A stretch of DNA of 64,000 bases from Escallonia rubra (Eukaryota; Streptophyta; Magnoliopsida; Escalloniales; Escalloniaceae). The position numbers and the translations under genes were made by a program. Positions 10,423-21,944 of this stretch are shown here, piece by piece. The stretch is taken from NCBI GenBank assembly GCA_033065855.1, contig JAVXUO010000911.1, forward strand, positions 310,001 through 374,000, given 5' to 3'. The notes under the pieces are model-generated. The model was not told the origin of the DNA and searched no databases. It worked only from the letters and a program-made list of their open reading frames with translations. Positions within the stretch are counted from its first letter, which is position 1; each line of letters starts with the position of its first letter.

Positions 10423-13400
10423 TCAGAGGTCGGCGAGTCCCGGATCTGGATCCTGCTGATCGTCCTCGTCCACGGGGGCACTGTGATCCGGATCCGGCCA
10501 GGCATGTCCAGCAGCAGTGTTCTGCATGTAAAGGCACAGGATGCATTAATCTCGATAGCAATCGTATATAGTGTTTACTAAACGTATATAATGGTTGTAC
10601 CTGATTATGCGCCATGATCATCCTATACATCACCGAAGTAATGTGACGAATCTCGTCCTCGTGTAACGACGATCGCTCCACAGTCGGTGTCGGGGGGGGG
10701 GGGGGGGGTTGAGGACGCTTCTATCACGACACTTATACCAGGCAGGCCACGTACGTGGCCTTTCAGTCTATTGACGACTCCCGGTGTATCCAGCCATCGC
10801 TTCAATCCCCCAGTACTCGTGCCCGTACTCGTGGATGCTAATGGTTGTCCGAACTGTTGCCCTGATCCCCTGATATGTTCATACGAGGCTTGCAAAGCAG
10901 TGATTTTCCATTCAAAACATTAAGGTGACAAACATCGAATATAAAGGCAAAAATTTAACAAACTAAACAATTTAACTCATTACTTACATCGATTTGCCGG
11001 AAAATATCTGAAACAAAGTCCCCCGCCCGGTGTGCAACGTCCTTATCCTTCTTCCTCACGTGCGTCTGACCAATACGTCAGAGCTACGACCTCATCTACA
11101 GCCAGGTTTGGGTGCTCAACCACATTCTTGTGTCGGAGGACGTTGTGAGCCACCGATCTCCTCGTGTGTGCGGGATCTTTCTCGTGTATGTTCTCGCTCT
11201 TACTCCTACTCTTGGCCTCCCAGGATGGATCAGTTCTCCACTGATCAACCATCTATCCTTATACAGATGGAAATATCCAATGAGGGGGAAATCCCTTATA
11301 TTCCTCCATCGGGCACCCTTGGGCAGCATCTTCCTCGCCCGGTCCCGTGCATCGTGTAGCCCATCGCCGGTAATTTTTGCCGATGTAGAAAAAATGTCTG
11401 CAGCCTCAACGCCTGCTGCTCAGGCGATTCAAACTCGAACCCCTCCTGCAAGGCATCCAATTACACATTCAATACGATTGATTTAAAAATTACTTCTAAT
11501 TAAACAAATAATTACTGACAAAAGGAAAACCATGCTAGCCACTCCTCCAATAAGAACTCCCTCGTCGCGACATCTTAGTCCTTCCAGTATAACCGTGGCT
11601 CAAAGAGTCGGCCCTTCACAAGGATGCCGATCTTCATCTTCGCTGGAGTCTCTAGGATCTTGATAAAGAAACAAACATCAAATACATTAAATAAGAGGAC
11701 CATAATAAATATTGGAATTGAAGATTGTAAATACTGCATTATGTAACTTTTTTACTTACTGGCCCTCCTGGATCAAATTAACTCTCTGTTTACACTAGGG
11801 GTCGATACGTACCCTGCGTGTCGGTCCACGGCCTCATCGAGATCCTACAAACATCAACACTAATAAAGATCAAATATAATTTAAATATAAGTCTAGCATT
11901 ATGGCCAAAAGCCCGTTATCAAATAAACTTGAGGTAGAACCCACATAAGAAGGAGAACTAGCGCACGTGTGTGAGGAATCGGCCTGAGGCTGGGGCAGCG
12001 GCTGCGGCTGGGCCCTCGACTGCTGGAAATGAGCACTATGTGCCTTGTCATCAGCAGGCAATGACGAGGCGTGAGCCACCAGGGTGGACGCAGCTTGGCA
12101 TCCACCGCCACCACGAATGGCCCGTAATCTATCCATGTCTGACTTCGTAACACTTTCTATGTCTTTCGCGTCATCATCTACGACTACTTCTCCTACATCA
12201 AGTGTTGGTTGAAGAGGAAGATCGTTCTCCTCGTTGTTCACCTCAACAGGTACCAAGACAGGTGCTTGGTCGGCTTGAAAGGTGTCTACCTCACTGTCAT
12301 ATGCCACGGGAAATTTCTTGGACTTGATAACTGTATGCCAATGAGATTTGGGATTTGCGACGTTCTTCGCGTAAAAGACTTGTGCAGCTTGACTACCAAA
12401 CACAAACAGCTCGTTTGATGCAAGTCTTGACTTAACATTGAAATCTACAATCCCTTGCGAGCTAACATGGATTCCTCTACTGCATATGACATTGAACCAT
12501 GTACACTTGAACATTAGCAGGCGGTTTTGGGAACCCAGATATGTTAACTCAACAATCTCATCCAGTTCTCCATAAAAGTCCATACAATTCTCGTCATAAC
12601 TGTCACCATTGACCAAGACTCCACTGTTTTGGATTTGTTTTGTCCGGTCATCATCTTTTACGTTAAACCTAAACACATTGATGATATAGTCTTCATGACA
12701 GGCTGCTTGTTTACTAGGGCCTTGAACTATTAATTTCAACAAGAAGGCTACTGGTTTATCGACCGACTGAACCTATTATAGAAGATGGTGAAAGTCAATA
12801 AACCACATAGATGTATATAACACATAGTATATTTTGGTTAAAGACTTACACGTCTTCTGAACCACTCTACAAATTACGATTTTCAATGAGATTCAAGTCC
12901 AGCGAGATCAGTGATTAAAGATTTCGTATCCAACTCACTGCAAATCGAGAGAGTTAACCCTCTGATCACAAATTTTTAATTAGGTACAGTAATTATTTGA
13001 AGATAGAAACTTACTCAACGAATGCTGAAACTTCATCACAATTTAGAAAGGCATATATTGTTGCAGCACTGTACTCTACATCCGTTAGCCACTGAGTATA
13101 GGTTCGTCCGAACGGACTACCTGACTGCTTGAATATTGAAAATTGCCTTCCCAAATGTCTGATGGATCCAGACTCATTTTGGCCTAGTTAATTTAACCTT
13201 ATATCAACATTAGGCCCAAAATATTGGCTACAAAAGTTACAAGCTCTTCCATTACGTAAGCCTCAGCAATTGAACTCTCAACACGAGCTTTATTACAGAC
13301 TTTCTTCTTTAAATGGAACATGAACCTAGAAGTTTAACGGATAGAGTTAGGTAGATTATCAATGACAACAGGGTTTGCATTACCGGTAAACAAACAACAT

Positions 13401-14010
13401 GGAGTTAAAGCAATACCTCTCGAATGGATACATCCACAGATATTGTACAGGCCCACCCATCTTAGCTTCAAACGCCAAGTGAACGGGCAAATGCTCAATT
13501 GAATCAAAGAATGACGATGGGAATATTTTCTCGAGCTTACAAATTGTCAACACAATGTTCTTCTCAAGCACCTCCATGTTACTCACTCGGATTGTAGAAG
13601 AACATATATCTAAAAAAAATGAGATAATTCAGTTAAAGTCTCGCATACAACCCTTGGCAATAATCCCCGGAAGGCAATATGAATGAATCTTTCCATAAAT
13701 ACGTGATAGTCGTGACTCTTCATCCCTTAGAACTTGCATTTCGATATATTGTAACAACAAGATATGTTGGATGCATACCTATCCGGAAGTTTCAAATTCT
13801 TAACCCACTAACAGACCTTCTCCACATGTTTCTTGTATAGACAGTAAGGTATTTTCGGAAGTATCGTCCTCCCGCTAACTGTCCGAGGATGCAGTTCACG
13901 GCGTACACCCAACTGTTGTAGATTCTTTCTCGCTTTAAGTAAAAATAATGTTAACCCATGTGTTCAGGTTTTTACTAATAAAACTCACTAAGAAGAGTAT
14001 AAAAATCTAT
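10423..14010 (-). pseudogene. CACTA TNP2-like transposase, C-terminal region, degenerate
   Basis: Read right to left, 13960-13620 encodes a KARKNLQQLGVRRELHP-like segment and a SHDYHVFMERF-like segment, as in the TNP2/DUF4218 region. 13586-13380 encodes KIFPSSFFDSIEHLPVHL and GGPVQYLWMYPFER, diagnostic of DUF4218. 12742-11870 is a 290-codon open frame with ELDEIVELTYLGSQ, FKCTWFNV and GSQAAQVFY, as in DUF4216. The segment 11480-10423 resembles the downstream En/Spm transposase-24 part; its last exon ends GLADL before a stop at about 10423. Acceptor sites are visible, but frames are broken, including at a 17-G run (10692-10708). The N-terminal catalytic half is absent. A partial second copy is at 26765-27062 on the plus strand. 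Confidence 0.8.
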
Positions 14011-14049
14011 GCGATATAAAAGATAACAAACAAGTTGCCCGTGTGGTCT

Positions 14050-14230
14050 GGTATTTTATACACGATCTATGGACGGGCTAGATCTTTTTTTTACGTTTTT
14101 TAAGTGCGTCCGCTACATTATGTAGCAGACGGTACTTTTGACAAAATTGCCCCTGCAAAGAAGCAAAGAATAGTCTCAATACAGTAGTCCGCTACATACT
14201 GTATTGCTTCACTCGTCTAGCTTTTTCCCT
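14050..14230. repeat. Fragment resembling the left end of the 59992 MULE
   Basis: An ACGATCTATGGACGGGCTAGATC segment near 14057 is a decayed version of the hairpin at 60040-60083. It is followed, as there, by GTCCGCTACA-type half-palindromes (about 14106-14130 and 14185-14205). This suggests a truncated relative of the right-edge element, placed between the CACTA transposase relic and RPL9 copy 2. Confidence 0.5.
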
Positions 14231-14487
14231 CTCAATCTCCTTAGAGCACTACAACAAAAATATCGGAGATTGAGATAAATCACAATCACAACTCACAATG
14301 TGCTCACATACTCCCACAAACACAAACACAATCCCCAACCAAACTTCTGAAAAGAACTGAATCAGTAAAAAACTAATTGGTAAAAGCAGCAGCCCAATAG
14401 TTCGTGGCGCATTGACGACAGCGGTGGTGGGTGATTAACTAATGAGTGGCATCGGATCTAGTGGATGGACAAGGCGGTTGACCGATT

Positions 14488-14521
<34 letters not shown>

Positions 14522-14541
14522 GAGAGAGAGAGAGAGAGAGA
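14488..14541. repeat. (AC)n(AG)n microsatellite
   Basis: About 15 AC units are followed directly by about 11 AG units. It is a simple repeat in the flank of RPL9 copy 2. Confidence 0.95.
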
Positions 14542-15050
14542 GTTGTTTTTAAATGGAATCGGACATCTTGAGGTGGAAGAGAGAGAAAAGTAAAGTTAAT
14601 TTGATTGGTTGTATGCTAAAATAGCATAAAGAGAAACATGTCAAGTAAGAAAGAGAATGTTACACTCTTTCATATTCATTTTCATATTTATATAATTAGA
14701 TTAGATTTGTCAACAGTTGAACCCTCCAGATACAAAACCCTACCCCTTAAGGGGAATTGGCGATGTAGACAAACTTACAGACTTGGGTAACCTGACCAGG
14801 ATCCATTTAAGCAAGAAAATATTGAAGGCAGCACCAGACAACGTACGTCCAAGAAAATTCAATTCAATGGGACTATTTGTTGTCCGACTAATCAAACAAA
14901 CATCTATCATTGCAAACCAAACGTCTCAAAACGTCAAGAGCACAAAACTGTAAGATTCGAGTTCAAACAAGATTATAGATGGTGTCCAAATAAAGAGAGA
15001 ACTATTTCAGACTAGAAACCAAGCACCAGATGCACCTAATACACAACTAC

Positions 15051-17459
15051 TCATTCTTCTTCCCTTATTGTTTCCTTCTCGCTGACATACATACCATCCA
15101 AGAACTTCCGAATATCTTTGTTCTTAACATGACATATCTGCACAAACAAAGATAACAGTCTCAGCAAAGTGTAGGGACGAGGATCTTCCAGAGGTGATGA
15201 CTCCATGAATGACCGAGAGAGAGAAGAGGGAGGCTACCTGGTTAATCAGGGCAGCAGATCGAGAAACAAGTTCGATATCATTTCCTTCCAAAACCAGTTC
15301 ATCCTTGACCTTTTCAGAGCGAACGATCGAAACTCCATCAAGCATTTGCACTTTCCTCACCTACAGCAACAACCAATTCAGACCCCAATTAGAAGGCTGA
15401 GTTAGTCCAACTACAAATTGATGAGCTATGCAAGCAATCTTTTTACCTCTTCTTGACACATGCCTGACACTCGACTAAAGGATTAGTTAGACCTATGAAC
15501 TTGTGACTGGTAAACAATCAAGATACAAAAGAAAAGACTTTCTAGAAAGTACGAATGCTGCGAGAAATCCCAATGTATATATATATAAATGCTTCCAACA
15601 ACAAGCTGAACAGAAATGTTCAATGGAGAACAGGAAAAAAGTAATTTAAAACATTCATCTTAACAGGAAAACTGCCACATCTAAATGTTGAATTTGTTTT
15701 TAACACATCCTACAAATCAAGTGACCTTAAGGAGTAAGTTGATGAACTAATCTTTTGTCAGCTGAAGGCATCAAACAAGTTTCCAGTGAGCCTCTGAAAA
15801 GATCGAATGAAGGTACACCCTTAGGCAAACTACATCCAGCTGTGCTAAGAATAAAAGTAGACTCAACGTAGTACACATATCTTCCTTGCATCCATTTTCT
15901 ACTTCTTACTCTATTTTGGTTCCATATAGTTAATGTGCACAGTCACATGTTTACACTAGTCCAGCTCAAAGAAACCTTGGCACACTAAACGAAAGAAAAT
16001 AAACAAGTTCACGTACAGAATCCCAGAACGCAATCAAGTTTTCTCACTGTCAAAGTAATCAGTCATAGACACCCTGAGATTCTATTGCTACATCTTAGAA
16101 GAGGATTTAATCACATTCAAGTAGAGGAAATGCTATCTACTAGCATACCAAGAAGAACTCATGTACTAGACTTGTGGAGTTACATGTTCAACTAGACAAA
16201 ATGAACAAGTTCACCTTCCTGACTGCAACCATGAAACATCCGAGAGCGCAACTACAATAGAGGTCGTAATAAAGTTCACTCAAATCAAACATGGATCGCC
16301 ACTTTGAAGCAACTGTGTACGATATGATTAATACAGCATATCATAACAGAACCAGTTAAACAAGCTTTGAAAATGCGAACGAATCAGGAAAAAATTAAGG
16401 ATAAAGAGTGCAGCCCTAAACACCCATATACCCAATCACTAACTCAAACCATTACTGCAAGGGTACCAGATACTGGATCCCATTCTTCACCCCAGAACAC
16501 TACAACTACGTATTTTAAGATCAGAGTTCCACGCAACAAAAAACAACAAATTCAACGCTTCCAAATAAACCAACGGTTAGTGTGCAAATAGAATGCAAAG
16601 AGATCATCAGGGTTTTTAAAAACCAGAGTAGAATTAGCACAAACAAAGCATACTAACACGTTAGATCCAAAACCTATTGCAACAAATCAGGCCAGATAAT
16701 TTAGAAACAATCAACAAATAACAAGAAAAGGGGGTTTAAAAAGTGGACCCTGTCGCTGATGAATAAGCTACAATAAGAATAAATAAGAGAATAAATGTGC
16801 AAACAAAAACTAAGAAGATTATTAGGGTTTAAAAAGAAATATGCAAAGCGCCACTTGATCCAAACAACCTAATATTAAACATAAAAACCTGCATACACCA
16901 AAGATAAGTAAAACACGAGACGTGCAAAATATAAACCGAATAGATTATTAAGGTTTTAAGGGAACAACATCCAAAACCAATCACGACAAACCAGCCAATC
17001 AACCACTTTCAGACTAAGATCATCAAGATCAACAAACGACAACAAGAAGAGTTGATTCAAGAGAGAGAGAGAGAATTGGTGAACCTTCTTCTCGCCAAGG
17101 AAGTTGCGGATCTCGATGGAGTCGACGGCGGAGGAGATATTGGCATTGATTGGGAAGTGAGCGTAGACGAAGCGCATCTTGTAGCGGTAGCCCTTGGTGA
17201 CGCCGGTGATGAGGTTGCCGACGTGGCTGAGGGCGGTGCGGATGGAGGCGGTGGTCTTGCGGGAGCCAAACCAGGCGTCGACCTTGAGCTTCCTCTGGCC
17301 AGTCTCGGCATCGGTGATGAGCTGGAAGTCTAGGTTCAGGTGCTTGAAGTCCCGGGTCAGCTTCCCGCTCGGACCCTCCACCTCTATCATCTTCGCCTTC
17401 ACCTTCAGCTTAACACCCTCCGGGATGTCCATCGTCTCCGATGAAAGGATCGTCTTCAT
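15051..17459 (-). CDS. RPL9: 60S ribosomal protein L9 (uL6), copy 2, 3 exons
   Basis: Exons on the minus strand are 17459-17085, 15360-15238 and 15137-15051, with the same sizes (375, 123, 87 nt) and intron phases as the other copies, giving 194 aa. Intron 1 is 1724 bp. Differences from the other two copies include Arg31 to Ser in the GPRGKL motif (here GPSGKL), Val18 to Leu, TTASIRTAL for [18 protein letters not shown] for SSAANSIEI, and Glu for Gly in the C-terminal EKETIREEE. All splice sites and the frame are intact. Introns are kept, so this is a DNA-level duplicate and not a processed copy. It lies wholly between the ends of the CACTA interval. It may encode a diverging but functional paralogue. 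Confidence 0.94.
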
Positions 17460-17543
17460 CTTCGAAACCCTACTCTCTCTCTATCTCTCTCGAAACTGGA
17501 GGGGTTCTGCGTGAAGAGCGAATGCAAACTAACAACCCTAGGC

Positions 17544-17608
17544 GATCACAAAGCGGTGTTTATATACTGTCCTGGTGGGGTTTGATCACAAAGCGGTGAT
17601 TATATACT
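17544..17608 (-). promoter_or_regulatory. RPL9 copy 2 core promoter with duplicated TATA segment
   Basis: TATATAAA on the minus strand is at 17559-17566, about 100 bp upstream of the ATG. The same 40-bp-spaced duplication of gatcacaaagcggtg as in copy 1 is present (17544-17558, 17584-17598). Homology with copy 1 ends at the same base, right after tatatact (17608). Confidence 0.65.
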
Positions 17609-19430
17609 GGATGAATCTTGCCACCCTCGTGGTCAAAGGTTGTCTATTCATGCAAGACATCAACTCAACCCATACTTCAAGATAAAAGATGCCACCTTGC
17701 GAGGCTTATGATGGCATGCAAATTACGTTGTCTATTCATACTAGACATCGACTTAACCCATACTTTAAATAGATGATACCTCACGAGACTTACGATGGTT
17801 GATATAACTCAAATATAACTTTTAATAATTGGGGTTAATTTTACGCTCCAACCCGTACTAAGGGGTCAGTTGCATCCAGCACCCCAGTATTTTAAAATTG
17901 ACATCTAACACCAAAAATTCAAAAAACTTGACTTCCATCACCAAATGACGGTCAAAATGCATGTTGACCAGACGTTCGTTAATTTTTTGAGGGCAAAATG
18001 GTCTTATTACCCCCCTTAAAGCATACATGTCATCCTAGTCAGCTACACATGGCCCAATTGGGCTCTCCACGTCATTTATCTCTAATAGCATAAGAAGAAA
18101 TGAAGCAGAAGAGAAAATTGGGCTCTCCACCAAATCTGCCGCTGTGCCGCCGGAGCAACCACCAACCCTTTACTCCATCTGTCGCCAGATCCATGGACCA
18201 CTGGCCATCAGCTGAGTAACCAGTGATGGGTTTCTCTTCTTCTCTTCACCGGTCAACCACCTCGACACTGCCTTGCCGCTACCAGATCGACGATCCATGA
18301 TCTGCCGCCACTCAACTACCGGGTCTCTTTGCCGGTGCCGAAAGTCCACGCCTGTAAGAAAAAAAAGTCTTCATCTGGTGATTAATCGATGATGGCGACC
18401 GCGATGGGTCAACGACTGGCACATGATGATGGCAGCGAAGGCCAATAGGGCTCTTCGGGGGCTGACCTTGGTTAGCATGCTAGCTCGTGGTCTTCGGCAA
18501 CAGATTTGGTGATCAAAGGAGTTGATTGCTACTGCAGGATTTACAGCGGAGTGGTGGGGATCTGCAAATCTAGGTCGGCACTTGGTGGGCCAATTTGTAG
18601 CGGGTGGCAGTGGTGGGAAGAGGGGAGATGGTGGTTGGTTATGCTAGGGGGTGAAGGGGGAGGGCAGAGATTGGTGGTGGTTTGCGGATGTAACAGGTGG
18701 TGATGGGATGCAGTGGTTGGCTATGGTGATAAACTGGGAAAATGGGTTAATCAGTGAACATGAGAGTGGCGGGGCGGGGGAAGAGAGTTATGGCTGTTGA
18801 GGGAAAATGATGACGTGGTGTGTATAGTTGCTGACTAGGATGGCAGGTGGATTCCACGGGTGAACATACCATTTTGCCCTAAAAAAATTAACGGACATCT
18901 GGTCAAAGGTCATTTTGACAGTCATTTGGTGTTGGGTGCCAATTTTAAAATCCTAGGGTGCTGGGTGCAACTGACCCCTAAGTACAGGGTGTAGCGTAAA
19001 ATTAACCCTAATAATTGGGGGATACCCGACGATCTCATTCAAATTAGGAGATTAATGATTATCTTATCAGGATTCTAAAAGAGTCCTCAGAGATTGGGAC
19101 GTGATCCTCAAGGATCCTAACGCGATCCTAACACATCTGGCCCACGGCCCAGTCCTGCTAGGAGTCTTCTCCTACAGCTATATAAAGGGGTCTACCCGTA
19201 TGTATGGGACAATTACACACACAAAGACAAAGTCTTTAATGCTTTTTCAGAGTGACTATTATGTAGCTGCACTCTGACTTAAGTATCAGAGAGTTCTCCG
19301 CCGGGAACCCCACCCGACGGTCAATCGTTTTCTGTCTTGCAGGTTATTGGTCCAAGCTCGAGTTCTGGAACATATGCGGAACATATTTTTAGCAGCACAA
19401 ATTGGCGCCATCCGTGGGACCCGCCAGCGT
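17609..19430 (+). mobile_element. Partial LTR retroelement: LTR and primer-site region
   Basis: After 19018 the sequence has a TATAAA box near 19181, a leader, and then TTGGCGCCATCCGTGGGAC near 19403, the primer-binding-site context found just inside plant gypsy LTRs. Upstream, 17620-17830 holds two diverged copies of an ~85-bp unit around TTGTCTATTCAT, plausibly U3. A MULE (17832-19008) is inserted. No pol was found downstream. LTR boundaries are not resolved. Confidence 0.5.
17832..19008. mobile_element. Non-autonomous Mutator-like element (MULE-1b)
   Basis: The termini are GGGTTAATTTTACGCT and its exact complement AGCGTAAAATTAACCC. A perfect 9-bp target duplication TAATAATTG is at 17823-17831 and 19009-19017. 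The interior closely matches MULE-1a (4159-5356), including the gene-like GC-rich portion, with small indels. The better preserved TIRs suggest a younger insertion than MULE-1a. Confidence 0.92.
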
Positions 19431-20560
19431 AGCCGATCGACCTCAAGAAAATTGTTTTGCGAGCGGATGGCGGCAACGTGTCGGAACAACCAATACAAGT
19501 GCCGCCATCGTGGGTCTCCATGTGAATTGCCGTCACTATAATTTTTTTTTTTGAAAGTTTAGAATTTTCAGAGGGTTGATCACCAATTTTTTACCATCAA
19601 GCCGGAACAGCGATCAGTCGTGCCTCAATCCGCCACCACCGTTTGACGGCGATTAGGCAGCACCACCACAACCAAAATAACAAGGCAGTGCCAACGGAGT
19701 CATGGCCACCACGATCAGCCACGCCGCCACAGCAGGGCTGCATATCAACAAAGAATATCTTACACAGGCAACCAAACCACAAAAACAAAAAAGGGGTAAC
19801 GCCGCCACAACCGCGAGCACCACAATCAGCTGCACAGCCGTCACAAGGCTGCCGAAGTAGCATCAACAACATCTCAACAAAAAAATAAGAAAACAACAAC
19901 GAAACGCCGCACCACCGGAGTCAAGGGCTGCCACAAATCAACGCCACCGCAGCGCACGAGCTTCTCTACCACAACCATGGTCACCGTAATCGGCCGTACA
20001 GCCCCCGTCACGACCATCTATAATCACAGCCCCCGTCACGACCATCAAAGGGTTGCTCTTACACTGCCTCCCCTGGGGTGCGACAACAACCGCAGAATAA
20101 AAAAAAAAAAAGGGAAACAGAAAGAGGAATGTTGTCGCCAATCGGAGTAAACCGTCGCCAGCTCCACGCTGATCGAGCGGTGCACCGCCATAGCCACAAG
20201 CATCAAGCAGGGCCGTCACCTCTAGTGCCACCGCCGCGTCAAGGAAGATGAACCACCATCGTGAGGAGTTGGACTCAAATCTGCAACCACCATCGACGAT
20301 GGCACCACCTCGCCGTTTGACAGTACGCCTAGATCTGTGACCACCATCACCAATCGATGCAACAGCCAGATCGACACTAAATTCATTCCACCGTGACGAC
20401 AAGTAACGCCGAGCTAGGTGCCACAATGTCAACTCCTTCATAGGCCATTCGCTCACCACCGGAATCAAGCTGCCAAAGGGTGGCATCGTCACCACCAGTG
20501 GCAAAGAGGCCGACGCCACCAGTAAATCAAATCTAGTTGTCGTACAATATGTCGATAAAA
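19431..20560. other. GC-rich low-complexity stretch, no supported gene
   Basis: The stretch is rich in CCGCCAC-type triplets and carries open frames on both strands (up to 193 codons, 19938-20519 minus) without recognisable domains. It sits where gag would lie after the LTR and primer site, so it may be a decayed retroelement leader or captured sequence. No function is assigned. Confidence 0.4.
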
Positions 20561-20944
20561 TGAGGCAAACGTCTTTATGGATCGCCCAGTGAAATCTTGC
20601 TCAGACAAACTTCGCGTCCTCTGTCTTTACTGATCATCAGTTACATCTTGCTCAGACAGACTTCACCTCCTTTAAATTTTATATGCTCGTCCAGCTGAGT
20701 CTACGGATTATAGTCTTCTATGTCTTTATGATGCATATCTTCTTTCGATCGGGCTCTACATATAGGCTGAAGAGCCGTCTTTATATATCCATGCCTTCTC
20801 AAAGGTATGGGACTTTATATTTTATGAGATCATTCTTATACATACTTAATGCCTTGTGTCTTATCAAACAGGGAGGTCCGCCACAGCGAGCATATTACGG
20901 GCTCCATGCCCCGCGCCTTCTTATTTGGCACCGCGGCAACAAGG

Positions 20945-21800
20945 ATGAGAACTTTAAGTTTCGTCAAACCCTCGAGGGTATTTTCATGATCTTTGTGGTC
21001 CATCTGCCCTCGAGGGTGCGCACGACGAGAACTTTTAAATTACATCAAACCCCCGAGGGTATTTTCATGAGCTTTGCGCTCCATCCTCCCCTGAGGGCCC
21101 GTACGACGAGAACTTTTAAGTTGCGTCAAACCCCCGAGGGTATTTTCATGAGCTTTGCGCTCCATCCGCCCCCAAGGCGCTTACCATGAGAACTTTAAGT
21201 TTCGTCAAACACTTGAGGATATTTTCATGAGCTTTGCGCTCCATCCACCCCCGAGGGCATTACGAAGAAAACTCTAAATTCCGTCAAACCCCCGAGGGTA
21301 TTTTTATGAGCTTTACGCTCTATCTGCCCCGAGGGCGAGTACGACGAGAACTCTAAGTTTCGTCAAACCCTCGAAGTTCATGAGCTTTGCGCTCCACCCA
21401 CCCCGGAGGGCGCGTACAATGAGAACTTTAAGTTTCGTCAAACCCTCAAAGGTATTTTCATGAGCTTTGTGCTCCATTTGCCCTCGAGGGCGTGTACGAC
21501 GAGAACTCAAAGTTCCGTTAAACCCCTGAGGGTATTTTCATGAGCTCCGTGCTCCATCCATCCCCGAGGGCGCATACGACGAGAACTTTAAAGTTTCCTC
21601 AAACCCTCGATGGTATTTTCATGAGCTTTACGCTTCATCCGCCCCCGAGAGCGCGTATGACGAGAACTTTAAGTTTCGTCAAAATTGCCTAGGGTATTTT
21701 CATGTGCTTTACGCTCCATCTGCCCCGAGGGCGCGTACAATGAGAACTTTAAGTTCCATCAAAGCCTCAAGGGTATTTGCATGAGCTCCGCGGTCCATGG
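20945..21800 (+). repeat. Tandem array, ~80-bp unit, about 11 copies
   Basis: Each unit runs GAGAACTTTAAGTTTCGTC, then AAACCCCCGAGGGTATTTTC, then ATGAGCTTTGCGCTCCATC, then a CCCGAGGGCGCGTACGAC-like end. Unit starts lie near 20947, 21027, 21108, 21188, 21267, 21345, 21419, 21499, 21578, 21660 and 21739; the sixth unit (from 21345) is shortened. CCCGAGGG is itself a short palindrome occurring twice per unit. Such minisatellites are common in untranslated parts of Tat/Ogre retroelements, which fits the LTR to the left. Confidence 0.9.
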
Positions 21801-21944
21801 TTTCTTCAATTTAAAACTGATAAACAATTTTGCAAGAGATATTATACATATATATACTTTATGAAAGCAAATCATATTTGCGGGAAAACTTTTCCGGAAT
21901 GATAAAATATCAACCGAATGTAAATCCTCGAATACAATCCAAAT

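Noticed and set aside
14248-14262. CACTACAACAAAAAT as another CACTA terminus
   Set aside because: It lacks the CTTGTAGTG-type partner, subterminal TAGCGACGG repeats beside it and a visible 3-bp duplication; it may be chance.
19938-20519. 193-codon minus-strand open frame
   Set aside because: Low-complexity GC-rich composition, no domain, and it lies in a probable retroelement leader; no splice or promoter support.
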